This document shows, one piece after another, positions 1 through 8,079 of a DNA stretch of 64,000 bases; the stretch's first letter is position 1; each line of letters starts with the position of its first letter. The DNA is from Paracoccus nototheniae (GTDB taxonomy: Bacteria > Pseudomonadota > Alphaproteobacteria > Rhodobacterales > Rhodobacteraceae). The notes under the pieces are model-generated. The model saw nothing but the letters and a program-made list of their open reading frames with translations. It was not told where the DNA came from and did not search any database. The DNA lies in the NCBI RefSeq assembly GCF_004335005.1, contig NZ_RQRT01000001.1, positions 147,323-211,322 of the forward strand, written 5' to 3'. The position numbers and the translations under genes are program-made.

Positions 1-2
1 CA

Positions 3-161
3 TCATGCCCCCGGGATCCGGCGCGGCTGGAGGGGCAGGCCATTCTGCCCCGCATGCAGACCGGGGCCTTGATCCGCGCGCAGTCGCGCAGGATCACGTC
101 CTATCTGGCGCGGCCTCTGGCCGGCCAGATCCGGCACGCCTTCCGGGAAAATCAATCATGA
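3..161 (+). CDS. 3' fragment of an unidentified gene, cut by the window edge
   Basis: Reading frame 3 is open from the left edge to a TGA at 159-161. It gives about 52 residues with a basic C-terminal end (segments such as ILPRMQTGALIRAQ and LARPLAGQIRHAF). Codon use is GC-rich in third positions like the real genes here, and a hairpin suitable for a terminator follows 84 bp later, so I read this as the 3' end of a real gene. The fragment is too short for a family call; I do not recognise it. The upstream part lies outside the window. Confidence 0.45.
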   Translation, partial: SCPRDPARLEGQAILPRMQTGALIRAQSRRITSYLARPLAGQIRHAFRENQS

Positions 162-486
162 ACACCGTGACGCCCATCCCGCGCCGGGCATCCCCGCCAA
201 TCGGCCCTGTCGCCCGCGCCCCGGTTCGGGCCGGTGCCGCGTCCGCCATCCCGCCTTCGGGAAATCCAGCCCGGGATGGCATTGCCTGTCCGACCGGTGC
301 AGGATCGGATCGGGCTGCGTTACCATGGCAGCAAACCGTCGCACCGAAAGATCATCCCATGACCGACCCGATCCCTTGCACCCTTGGCCATCCCCACATG
401 GCCCAACCTGATCCGGTCGCACGGATGCGGGTCGGGGCGGCCTCGGCCCCGACCGATCATCCCGCAGCGCGCTGAGGGGATCGGCC
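162..486. other. Intergenic stretch without a supported gene
   Basis: This is 325 bp between the 3' fragment and the aldehyde dehydrogenase gene. Open frames cross it on both strands, but their residue composition (runs of Pro, Arg, Ala) is that of shadow frames. The only structure I see is the inverted repeat at 245-280. A GAGGGG ribosome-binding site just upstream of 487 belongs to the next gene. Confidence 0.5.
245..280 (+). terminator. Hairpin, probable terminator of the upstream gene
   Basis: Perfect 9-bp arms GCCATCCCG (245-253) and CGGGATGGC (272-280) flank an 18-nt spacer. It lies 84 bp after the stop of the upstream fragment and has no downstream T-run. It could be a terminator or an mRNA-stabilising stem. 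Confidence 0.4.
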
Positions 487-1890
487 ATGTCCCAGACTTC
501 CGACCCGGCCACCATGCTGGCGATCCAGCGCCAGGCCTTCCGGGCCAGCGGCGCCCCCTCGCTGGCCGCCCGCCGCGATGACCTGATCCGCCTGCGCCGC
601 GCGCTGATCGCCCACCGCGCGCCCATCGAGGACGCGCTCGATGCCGATTTCGGCCACCGCTCGCGCCACGAGACAGCGATCATGGAGCTGGCGGGTCTGG
701 TCAGCGGCGTGGATTACCTGCGCAGCAATCTGGCGCGGATGATGCGTCCGCAACGCCGCCATGTGGCGATCACCATGCAGTCGGGCCGCGCGCGGGTCGA
801 ATACCAGCCGCTTGGGGTGGTGGGGGTCATGGCGCCGTGGAATTACCCGGTGACCCTGGCCCTGATGCCGCTGGCCACGGCGCTGGCGGCGGGCAACCGG
901 GTCATGCTGAAACCGTCCGAATACACCCCCGCCACCAATGCGGTGCTGGACCGCATCCTGTCCGATCTTTTCCCTGCGGATCAGGTCGCGCTGGTGATGG
1001 GCGACGCCGATGTCGGGGCCGCCTTCAGTGCGCTGGCCTTCGATCATCTGATTTTTACCGGCAGCACGGCGGTGGGCCGTCATGTCATGGCGGCGGCCAG
1101 CGCCAATCTGGTGCCGGTCACGCTGGAGCTGGGCGGCAAGTCTCCGGTCATCGTAGAGCGCGGCCATGACATGGATCATGCGGCAGGCAGCATCGCTTTT
1201 GGCAAGCTGATCAGCGGCGGGCAGACCTGCATCGCGCCCGATTACGCTCTGGTTCACCGGGGCGATCTGGACCAGTTCGTCACCGCCTATGACAAGGCGG
1301 TCCGCGCCGCCTATCCCGACGGCCCCTCGGGGCGCGATTACACCTGGGTTTTCAGCGGCCGGCATCTGGCCCGGCTGACGGGCCTGCTGGAGGATGCCCG
1401 CGCCAGGGGTGCCACGCTGCGTCCGGTGGGCCATCCCGGCACCGATCCCCATCCCCGCGCCCTGAGGCCGATGGTGGTGCTTGGCGTCACCGATGCCATG
1501 GATATCGCACAGGAAGAGATCTTTGGCCCGATCCTGCCGGTCCTGACCTATGACAAGCTGGATCAGGCGATCGATCATGTGAACGACCGCCCGCGTCCTC
1601 TGGCGCTGTATTACTTTGGCCATGACAGGGCGGCGCAACGGCGGGTGCTGGACCGCACCACATCCGGCAATGTCACGATCAACGGCACGATCATGCATGT
1701 GGCGCAGGACGATCTGCCCTTTGGCGGTGTGGGCGCCAGCGGCATGGGCGCTTATCACGGGGTCGAGGGGTTCCGCCGCTTCAGCCACGCCAAGGGCATC
1801 TATGATCAGGGCCGCTGGAACGCCACCACGCTGCTGCGCCCCCCCTTTGGCAAACTGGTCAGGCGTCTGCTGTCCATCGTCTTGCGCTGA
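487..1890 (+). CDS. Coniferyl-aldehyde-type aldehyde dehydrogenase
   Basis: This 467-aa NAD(P)-dependent aldehyde dehydrogenase would oxidise an aromatic or aliphatic aldehyde to the acid. The catalytic residues are visible: Glu214 in LELGGKSP and the nucleophile Cys248 in GGQTCIAPDY, a form typical of the coniferyl aldehyde dehydrogenase (CalB) and class 3 ALDH group. The N-terminal MAPWNYPV segment and EEIFGPILPV are also present. The hydrophobic, basic C-terminus (LVRRLLSIVLR) may give peripheral membrane association, as in class 3 ALDHs. The start is set by a GAGGGG ribosome-binding site 8 nt upstream. The gene stands alone, convergent with a TetR gene. The family call is firm; the coniferyl aldehyde substrate is only inferred. 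Confidence 0.82.
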   Translation: MSQTSDPATMLAIQRQAFRASGAPSLAARRDDLIRLRRALIAHRAPIEDALDADFGHRSRHETAIMELAGLVSGVDYLRSNLARMMRPQRRHVAITMQSGRARVEYQPLGVVGVMAPWNYPVTLALMPLATALAAGNRVMLKPSEYTPATNAVLDRILSDLFPADQVALVMGDADVGAAFSALAFDHLIFTGSTAVGRHVMAAASANLVPVTLELGGKSPVIVERGHDMDHAAGSIAFGKLISGGQTCIAPDYALVHRGDLDQFVTAYDKAVRAAYPDGPSGRDYTWVFSGRHLARLTGLLEDARARGATLRPVGHPGTDPHPRALRPMVVLGVTDAMDIAQEEIFGPILPVLTYDKLDQAIDHVNDRPRPLALYYFGHDRAAQRRVLDRTTSGNVTINGTIMHVAQDDLPFGGVGASGMGAYHGVEGFRRFSHAKGIYDQGRWNATTLLRPPFGKLVRRLLSIVLR

Positions 1891-1943
1891 CCTGTTGCAT
1901 CGGAGCCTTCCACGCCCCGCCTTTGTCCGGGACCATCCGTCAC

Positions 1944-1983
1944 GGACCGTCAGGCCGTACGGTCCGACAGGCGATCGCCTGTC
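1944..1983. terminator. Two adjacent stems between convergent genes
   Basis: GGACCGT (1944-1950) pairs with ACGGTCC (1959-1965). It is followed immediately by a perfect 18-bp palindrome, GACAGGCGATCGCCTGTC (1966-1983). The pair sits between the convergent aldehyde dehydrogenase and TetR genes, so a bidirectional terminator is the simplest reading. There is no clear T-tract on either side. Confidence 0.45.
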
Positions 1984-2002
1984 ATCGGGCGGCAAGGCGC
2001 CA

Positions 2003-2638
2003 TCACGGCGCGCCACCGCCCTGAAACCGTGCGTTGAAGCGCGCGATCTCTCGGGGTTGCGGCGGCGTGCCCGTATAGATGGCGACATAGGACGGGATGC
2101 GCGTCAGGCGGGTCTGCAGATCCTCGGACGATTGCATCGAGATATAGCCGATCTGAACCAGATAGACGGTCCGTGCGCGGACATCGGCGGCCATCGGGTC
2201 GTGCCCCCAGCTCATCAGCATGTCGCGCAGTGCGTCAAGACGCCGGGCATCCGCCGCGCTGACCCGGTCGGCCACCGCCGGATCCTGCAAGGCCCAGCTG
2301 CGGATCGCGAATTCCAGCCGCGAGTCAAAGGTGTCGGCGGACAGAAAGCAGCCGATGACGTTCAGCATCGCTTCGGCCTGCGTCTCGGCATAGTGGCGGG
2401 TTGCGGCGATCAGGGGCAGGGTGGTGCGGGCGTGCCAGCCGTCCAGCAGGGCAGCCAGCAGCGCCTCGCGGTCCTGAAAGAACCAGTAAAAGCTGGTGCG
2501 CGACAGCCCCAGATGCTTGGCCAGAGGCATGATTTTGACAGCGTCCACGCCGCCGTCGATCAGCGCGCGATAGCCCGCCTCCAACCAGCCATCCCGCGAT
2601 CCGCGCCAGCCAGAGGGTGATGTCGCCTTGTCATCCAT
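2003..2638 (-). CDS. TetR/AcrR family transcriptional regulator
   Basis: This 211-aa protein has an N-terminal TetR helix-turn-helix at about residues 15-60. The recognition helix segment GLSRTSFYWFFQDREALL (about 44-61) is a classic TetR signature. The rest is an alpha-helical ligand-binding domain of usual length. It is transcribed divergently from the flavin oxidoreductase gene at 2783, which is the usual arrangement for local repression of the neighbour. The 144-bp gap between them carries a short palindrome and repeated TTGACAT motifs. The ligand is unknown. The start ATG has AGGATC a few bases upstream. Confidence 0.85.
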   Translation of the reverse strand: MDDKATSPSGWRGSRDGWLEAGYRALIDGGVDAVKIMPLAKHLGLSRTSFYWFFQDREALLAALLDGWHARTTLPLIAATRHYAETQAEAMLNVIGCFLSADTFDSRLEFAIRSWALQDPAVADRVSAADARRLDALRDMLMSWGHDPMAADVRARTVYLVQIGYISMQSSEDLQTRLTRIPSYVAIYTGTPPQPREIARFNARFQGGGAP

Positions 2639-2713
2639 CCCGCGATCCTAAGGGCCGGTCCGACCCCCGGCAAGCCATCCCGACAGCGGCGCCCCACCTC
2701 ACGACATCAACGA

Positions 2714-2746
2714 CAATTAAATTGACATAAGTGAACATTTTGACAT
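2714..2746. promoter_or_regulatory. Candidate TetR operator / promoter in divergent gap
   Basis: CAATT-A-AATTG (2714-2724) is a perfect inverted repeat in an AT-rich patch. It overlaps the first of two TTGACAT direct repeats (2722-2728 and 2740-2746, 18 bp apart). TTGACA matches a sigma-70 -35 box, but no good -10 is seen. Assignment to the TetR protein is inferred from position. Confidence 0.35.
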
Positions 2747-2782
2747 TCTGTCCCTTGATGTGTTCCGGATGAGGCTGCCCAG

Positions 2783-4819
2783 ATGTCCCACGATCCCCTT
2801 CTTCAACCCTACCGGCTGAAGCATCTGACGCTGCGCAACCGGATCATGATCACCAGCCATGAACCGGCCTATCCCGAAGACGGGATGCCCAAGGATCGCT
2901 ATCGCGCCTATCACGTCGAACGGGCGCGGGCGGGGGTGGCGCTGACGATGACGGCGGGGTCGGCCTCGGTGTCGCGCGACAGCCCGCCGGTCTTCAACAA
3001 CATTCTGGCCTATCGCGACGAGGTGGTGGGCTGGATGCGTAGGCTGGTCGACGAATGCCACGACCATGGCGCGGCGGTGATGATCCAGCTGACCCATCTG
3101 GGCCGCCGCACCCGGTGGGACAAGGGCGACTGGCTGCCCGTCGTCGCCCCCGGCCATGAACGGGAAGCCGCGCATCGCGCCTTTCCCAAGCGGATCGAGG
3201 ATTGGGACATCGCCCGCATCATCGGCGATTTCACGGACGCCGCCGAACGCATGAAGGCCGCTGGCGTCGACGGGATCGAGCTGGAGGCTTACGGCCATCT
3301 GCTGGAACAGTTCTGGTCGCCTTTGACCAACGATCTGGACGCGCCTTATGGCGGCAGTCTGGACAACCGCCTGCGGTTCACGATGGAGGTGCTGCAGGCG
3401 ATCCGCGACCGCTGCGGGCCCGATTTCATTGTCGGCCTGCGCTATACCGGCGATCAGGTGCTGGCTGGCGGCATGGGCGCAGAGGAGGGGATGGCCATCT
3501 CTCACCGGTTGAAGGACAGCGGGCTGGTCGATTTCCTGAACGTGGTGCGCGGGCATATCGACACCGATGCCGGGCTGACCGACCTGATCCCGGTGCAGGG
3601 CATGCCAAGCGCCCCGCATCTGGATTTCGCAGGCCAGATCCGCCGTGCAACCGGCTTTCCGACCTTTCACGCCGCGCGCATCCCCGATGTGGCGACCGCG
3701 CGCCATGCCATCGCCTCGGGGCTGCTGGATATGGTGGGGATGACGCGGGCGCATATGGCCGACCCGCATCTGGTGCGCAAGATCATCGAAGGGCGCGAGG
3801 ATGACATCCGCCCCTGCGTGGGTGCGAATTACTGCCTCGACCGGATCTATCAGGGGGGGCTGGCTTTTTGTCTGCACAATGCGGCGACGGGGCGCGAGGA
3901 AACCATGCCCCATGACATTGCGCCCAGCCCCGCGCCGCGCCGCATCACCATCGTCGGGGCCGGACCCGCGGGAATGGAGGCGGCGCGCGTCGCCGCCGCG
4001 CGCGGCCATGCGGTGACCGTGTTCGAGGCGGCGGATGCGCCCGGCGGGCAGATCCGCCTGACCGCCCTGCAACCCCGGCGGCGCGAGATGACCGGCATCA
4101 TCGACTGGCGCATGGCGCAATGCGACAAGGCGGGCGTGCGGTTCCGGTTCAACAGCTATGCCGAGGCGGGCGACGTGCTGGACACCGATCCCGACGCGGT
4201 GATCATCGCCACCGGCGGGCTGCCCCATACCGAGATTCTGGGCACGGGCAACGATCTGGTCTGTTCGGCCTGGGACATCCTGTCGGGCGATGTGAAGCCG
4301 GGTCAGGATGTGCTGGTCTTTGACGATGCGGGCGATCATGCGGGCCTGCAGGCCGCCGATCTGATCGCCGCCACCGGCGCCCGGGTCGAGATCGCGACCC
4401 CCGACCGCAGCTTTGCCCCCGAGGTGATGGCGATGAACCTCGTCCCCTACATGCGCAGCCTGCAGGCCCGCGATGTGACCTTTACGGTGACATGGCGGCT
4501 GATCCGGGTCACGCGCGACGGCAACCGCCTGCGCGCCACGCTTGGCAGCGATTACGGCGCCATGACCCGCGACCGGCTGGTCGATCAGGTGGTGGTCAAT
4601 CACGGCACCCGGCCGCTGGACGATCTCTATTTCGATCTGAAGCCTTTGTCGCGCAATCTGGGGCAGGTCGATCAGGCCGCCCTGATCGCAGGCCACCCGC
4701 AGGCACTGGCCCCAAACCCTGGCGCGGCGTTCCAGCTGTTCCGCATCGGCGACGCGGTGGCCGCACGCAACACCCATGCCGCGATCTATGACGCGCTGCG
4801 GCTGGTCAAGGATCTGTAG
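2783..4819 (+). CDS. Two-domain OYE-type flavin/Fe-S oxidoreductase (N-methylproline demethylase / dienoyl-CoA reductase type)
   Basis: This is a 678-aa cytoplasmic enzyme. Residues 1 to about 340 form an Old Yellow Enzyme FMN barrel. A Cys-rich linker follows with Cys345, Cys351 and Cys363. After it comes an FAD/NAD(P)H-binding half starting at VGAGPAGMEAARVAA near 393. The architecture is that of 2,4-dienoyl-CoA reductase, trimethylamine/dimethylamine dehydrogenase and the N-methylproline demethylases; the N-terminal region reads most like the last group. The usual second cluster cysteine (position 348 in the trimethylamine dehydrogenase pattern) is Ala here. The gene is divergent from a TetR regulator, its likely controller. 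The family is firm; the substrate is unsettled, with an N-methylated amine or amino acid as the best guess. Confidence 0.8.
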   Translation: MSHDPLLQPYRLKHLTLRNRIMITSHEPAYPEDGMPKDRYRAYHVERARAGVALTMTAGSASVSRDSPPVFNNILAYRDEVVGWMRRLVDECHDHGAAVMIQLTHLGRRTRWDKGDWLPVVAPGHEREAAHRAFPKRIEDWDIARIIGDFTDAAERMKAAGVDGIELEAYGHLLEQFWSPLTNDLDAPYGGSLDNRLRFTMEVLQAIRDRCGPDFIVGLRYTGDQVLAGGMGAEEGMAISHRLKDSGLVDFLNVVRGHIDTDAGLTDLIPVQGMPSAPHLDFAGQIRRATGFPTFHAARIPDVATARHAIASGLLDMVGMTRAHMADPHLVRKIIEGREDDIRPCVGANYCLDRIYQGGLAFCLHNAATGREETMPHDIAPSPAPRRITIVGAGPAGMEAARVAAARGHAVTVFEAADAPGGQIRLTALQPRRREMTGIIDWRMAQCDKAGVRFRFNSYAEAGDVLDTDPDAVIIATGGLPHTEILGTGNDLVCSAWDILSGDVKPGQDVLVFDDAGDHAGLQAADLIAATGARVEIATPDRSFAPEVMAMNLVPYMRSLQARDVTFTVTWRLIRVTRDGNRLRATLGSDYGAMTRDRLVDQVVVNHGTRPLDDLYFDLKPLSRNLGQVDQAALIAGHPQALAPNPGAAFQLFRIGDAVAARNTHAAIYDALRLVKDL

Positions 4820-4903
4820 CCGAGGGAAAGCGGCGCGCCCAAGGGTCAGGCGCGCAGGGCCAAGGGCGATCGTCCGGCAGGCCCGGCCCGTGCCGGTCCC
4901 CGA

Positions 4904-6109
4904 TCACAGGGTCGTCGCGTCCGAGCGCTTGCGCGAAACGGTATAGGCGCGGTCCAGGTCCGGGTTCAGTTCCATCCCCAGACCGGGGCCGGGGGGCACG
5001 GTGATCATGCCATCCTTGACCTCGGGAAGGGCGGTTACCAGATCGCGGTACCATGTGCGATAGAACGCCCGGACGCTTTCCTGCACCAGCGCGTTTGGCG
5101 CGTTCAGCGACAGATGCGTCGAGGCGCACAGAACCACGGGGCCGGTGCAGTCATGCGGCGCGACCGGCAGATGCCAGGCCTCGGCCATGGCGGCGATCTT
5201 GCGGGCCTCGGACAGCCCGCCGCACCAGCTGAGATCCAGCATCACCACGCCCGCAGCCCCGGTTTCCAGCAGATCGCGAAACCCCCAACGGGACGCCAGG
5301 GTTTCGGACGCGGAAATCGGCGCGGGCGACACCGCCGCATAGCGCGACAGGCTGGACAGGCTGTCCATCCTGATGGGATCCTCGTGCCAGAAAGTGCCAT
5401 AGGGGGCCAACGCCTTGGCGATCTGCATCGCCGGCAACAGTTGCCACATCGAATGAAATTCGACCATGATGTCCATGCGGTCGCCCGTGGCCCGGCGGAT
5501 CTTCTCGAACGGCTCCAGTGCCTTTTTCAGATCAGGCACAGAGATATACTGCCCCCGCGTCGCCTCGGCTGCCGCATCGAAGGGCCAGATCTTCATCGCC
5601 GTGATGCCCTCTTCCAGCAACGAGATCGCCAGCTCGTCCGCCCGGTGCAGAAAGCCGTTCAGGTCGTCATAGGATGCCTGCGCCCCGCTCAGGCCGTAAT
5701 TGACCGTGGTCTGGCCGGTCGCCTTCTTGATGTAATCGGTCCCCGCGCAGGTGTTGTAGGTGCGGATGCTGCGGCGGGTAAAGCCGCCCAGCAATTGCGC
5801 GATGGGCTGACCCACGGCCTTGCCGAACAGATCCCACAGCGCGATGTCGAAGGCGGAATTGCCGCGCACCTCGGCCCCTGACGAGCGAAAGCCCAGATAG
5901 CCGACCAGATCGCCCGCCAGCCGGTCGATTTCCAGCGGATCCCGCCCGATCACGCGCGGGGCGATATATTCATGGACATGCGCCTCGACCGTGGCGGCGC
6001 CAAAGAACGTCTCGCCCAGCCCGGTCAGGCCTTCATCGGTCTGTACCTCGATCCACAGCAGGTTCGGACGCTCGGCGATGCGGATGGTCTCAAGGGCGGT
6101 GATCTTCAT
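4904..6109 (-). CDS. Enolase-superfamily dehydratase, mandelate racemase/galactonate dehydratase type
   Basis: This 401-aa protein has the enolase-superfamily layout: an N-terminal capping domain to about residue 125, then the catalytic barrel. Metal-ligand acids appear as Glu in VEFHSMW, in WHEDPI and in SASETLAS, and the general-base His is in VAPHDCTGP. This pattern is closer to sugar-acid dehydratases (D-galactonate type) than to muconate cycloisomerase; a catBC-type role is not expected because a true catB lies elsewhere in the window. Residue AMKIWPFD has one Lys rather than the KxK of racemases. The start is preceded by GAGGATCAG. The physiological acid sugar is unknown. It follows the spermidine-synthase-like gene by 45 bp on the same strand. 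Confidence 0.8.
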   Translation of the reverse strand: MKITALETIRIAERPNLLWIEVQTDEGLTGLGETFFGAATVEAHVHEYIAPRVIGRDPLEIDRLAGDLVGYLGFRSSGAEVRGNSAFDIALWDLFGKAVGQPIAQLLGGFTRRSIRTYNTCAGTDYIKKATGQTTVNYGLSGAQASYDDLNGFLHRADELAISLLEEGITAMKIWPFDAAAEATRGQYISVPDLKKALEPFEKIRRATGDRMDIMVEFHSMWQLLPAMQIAKALAPYGTFWHEDPIRMDSLSSLSRYAAVSPAPISASETLASRWGFRDLLETGAAGVVMLDLSWCGGLSEARKIAAMAEAWHLPVAPHDCTGPVVLCASTHLSLNAPNALVQESVRAFYRTWYRDLVTALPEVKDGMITVPPGPGLGMELNPDLDRAYTVSRKRSDATTL

Positions 6110-6154
6110 CTGATCCTCGGGGGTGTCGGGTTGCGGGTGGGGCGGCTTTGGGGT

Positions 6155-7648
6155 CTAGCGATGGCCGACCCAGCCCCGGTCGTCGGTCAGGGCGCGGCCC
6201 GGTGCGATGCGCGCGACGCTATAGCCGTCGGGCAGCGCATCCGGCGCAGCAAAGGGCTGATCCGAGGCCGCCAGCAGGATATTGGCCCGGCCACGGTCGC
6301 TGACCGGCCCCTGCACGGCCTCGACATGGGGGTACAGTTCGCTGAGAATGGCGTGGATGCCGCGCGCCAGCGGGCCATCGGCGGCATCGATCAGGTTCAC
6401 ATAGACGGGGCCGTCGACGATCGCGCGCAGCCTCTCATAGGTTTCGAGCGTGGCCAGATGGGCCGGAACCGACCCGGATGAGAACGCATCCATCACCACC
6501 GCGTCAAAGCGGCGGTCGGTCTGGTTCAGAAACACCCGGCCATCCGCATGGACGATGCCAAGACGGCCCTTGCTGCCGTCCTGCGAGCCGGCATCCCCGG
6601 CATCAAAGCCGGTCTGTTCGATGATCGCACCCGCCCAGGGCAGGTGGTCCCGCACCACCTGCGTGATCAGCGGATCGATCTCGACCGCCAGCGCAACCGC
6701 CTTGGGGCGCCGGGACAGCAGCATGCCGGGCAGCGTATACCCGCCGCCGCCGATGAAAAGGACCGCAGGTGCCGCCCCCAGATCCGCATCCATGCGCGCC
6801 CACAGCCATTCGGTATAGGGCAGGACCAGCTGGTCGCCGTCCTCTGCCTGTGCGTCATCCGGGGTGGTCCGTTCCGCCGCCTGCAGGGTCCGGTCTGACA
6901 GCAGATAGACCGCATCGCCATGACGCTGGACATCGATGCAGGACAGCCCGGATTCGTAACGGCAGATCGGTCCGATGGCTGCGGTTGCCGCGACGACCAG
7001 TGCCCCCCCGGCCACGCATAGCACCGTTCCCGGAGTGACCCGCATGCCCGGCCCGTTGCTGCCATCCCCGGACGCATCGCCCCGGATCAGCGGAACGCAC
7101 AGCAGCACCGCAAGCCCGCATCCGGCAAAGGTCGCGACCGAGCCTGCCAGCGGCAGCGCCACAAAGCCCGCCAGGATCGCCCCGACGATCGCCCCAAGCG
7201 AGCCTGCCGCCAGAACGAGGCCAAGCGACGACCCCTCGCGTCCGGGCCGCGCCTCGACCGCCAGTTTTGCCAGAAAGGGCGACGGAAGGCTGACCAGCAC
7301 CGATGCGGGAAAGAACGCCACCACGACCGCCACCAGCATCCCCGCCGTGCCGCGCGCGCCCAACGCATAGATCAGGCCCAGCACGGCAGGAGACACCGCC
7401 ATCAGCGCCGCCGTCGCCAGCAGCGCCACACGCACGCCCCGCACCGCCGCAGGGCGCGGGCGTTCGGCGATCAGACCACCAAGCGCGCTGCCAAGCGAGA
7501 ACCCGGCCAGAATCGTCGCGATGACCGATGTCCATGTCACCAGAGAGGTGCCGAAAAACGGTGCCAGCACCCGACCGGCGGCGATCTCATAGGTCAATCC
7601 GACGGCGGACAGCACAAGGATCAGGGTGATCGTGGTCCAGAACCGCAT
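6155..7648 (-). CDS. Membrane-anchored spermidine-synthase-like protein
   Basis: This 497-aa protein fuses an N-terminal membrane half to a spermidine-synthase-fold domain. The membrane half has about seven hydrophobic helices over residues 1-235, beginning MRFWTTITLILVLSAVGLTYE. The soluble domain runs from about 250 to the end and carries a glycine-rich nucleotide motif (FIGGGGYTLPG), an acidic EID loop and an Asp in VMDAFSSGSVPAHL. Such fusions occur in many bacteria and have no settled function; the C-terminal domain may or may not be an active aminopropyltransferase. An AGGAGA ribosome-binding site sets the start. No polyamine biosynthesis gene such as speD lies beside it. Confidence 0.75.
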   Translation of the reverse strand: MRFWTTITLILVLSAVGLTYEIAAGRVLAPFFGTSLVTWTSVIATILAGFSLGSALGGLIAERPRPAAVRGVRVALLATAALMAVSPAVLGLIYALGARGTAGMLVAVVVAFFPASVLVSLPSPFLAKLAVEARPGREGSSLGLVLAAGSLGAIVGAILAGFVALPLAGSVATFAGCGLAVLLCVPLIRGDASGDGSNGPGMRVTPGTVLCVAGGALVVAATAAIGPICRYESGLSCIDVQRHGDAVYLLSDRTLQAAERTTPDDAQAEDGDQLVLPYTEWLWARMDADLGAAPAVLFIGGGGYTLPGMLLSRRPKAVALAVEIDPLITQVVRDHLPWAGAIIEQTGFDAGDAGSQDGSKGRLGIVHADGRVFLNQTDRRFDAVVMDAFSSGSVPAHLATLETYERLRAIVDGPVYVNLIDAADGPLARGIHAILSELYPHVEAVQGPVSDRGRANILLAASDQPFAAPDALPDGYSVARIAPGRALTDDRGWVGHR

Positions 7649-7940
7649 GACAGTCTCCTTGGGCGATCAAAGGCCGGGCCTGCGTGACATGAATTTCGGC
7701 CCGACGCTATGGTGCGACGCGCGCTTTGATGGTCCTGCATGGCGATCATCGTGGGAAACCTGTGACGGGCAGGGGAAACGGCGTGATGCCCTTGTGCGAT
7801 GCGCGGTTGCCGAACCGGTGCGGTTCGTCCAGACGACCGGACCCCGGCAGCAGCCATGAGGCGAAGACGGTCTGCGCAGCGCAGCCGCAGAACTGACCCT
7901 TTGCGATGCGCACCGTCCGGGGGGCCGTGCTGCAAAACCG

Positions 7941-7999
7941 GTCAATCGCTGCGGCGCGTTCGCGCGGATGCGGAACCTTGCCCCGGGCCAGCGATTGAC
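7941..7999 (+). promoter_or_regulatory. Long inverted repeat upstream of the TrhA gene
   Basis: The exact 11-bp arms GTCAATCGCTG and CAGCGATTGAC are separated by 37 nt; the spacer itself contains CGCG-TT-CGCG. It could be a looped operator or the stem of a structured 5' leader. The TTGACA within the right arm (7995-8000) matches a -35 box without a clear -10. Confidence 0.4.
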
Positions 8000-8034
8000 A
8001 TTGGTCACGGGGTGCCGCCGTCTGCCTTGTGATT

Positions 8035-8055
8035 CCCCGGAGCGCGGTTCCGGGG
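8035..8055 (+). promoter_or_regulatory. Leader hairpin just before the TrhA ribosome-binding site
   Basis: CCCCGGA and TCCGGGG form a 7-bp GC-rich stem around a 7-nt loop. It ends 11 bp before the CAAGGA Shine-Dalgarno sequence of the next gene, so it could influence translation initiation. Confidence 0.35.
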
Positions 8056-8079
8056 GTGTCGCCTTGCAAGGACCGTGGA

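Larger units (their letters stand above)
7649..8079. other. 431-bp gap between divergent genes, with structured leader
   Basis: No supported gene lies here. The last 140 bp before the TrhA gene are structured. An exact 11-bp inverted repeat, GTCAATCGCTG (7941-7951) and CAGCGATTGAC (7989-7999), has a 37-nt spacer. A second hairpin, CCCCGGA (8035-8041) and TCCGGGG (8049-8055), lies just before the ribosome-binding site. The rest shows nothing I can name. Confidence 0.5.

Noticed and set aside
158..475. Possible small gene starting at the ATG that overlaps the first stop codon
   Set aside because: The translation is Pro/Ala/Arg-rich with no motif, it has no ribosome-binding site, and it spans a hairpin; shadow coding is more likely.
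1966..1983. GCGATCGC core considered as a HIP1-type dispersed repeat
   Set aside because: HIP1 is a cyanobacterial feature; one occurrence inside a longer palindrome in GC-rich DNA is no evidence for it.
2717..4777. 686-codon minus-strand frame opposite the flavin oxidoreductase
   Set aside because: The plus-strand protein has FMN, Fe-S and FAD motifs; the minus frame is a His/Gln-rich shadow.
4904..6109. Call as a second muconate cycloisomerase or hydroxyproline-betaine epimerase
   Set aside because: It lacks the KxK motif and has the His-base pattern of acid-sugar dehydratases; the true catB is at 31934.
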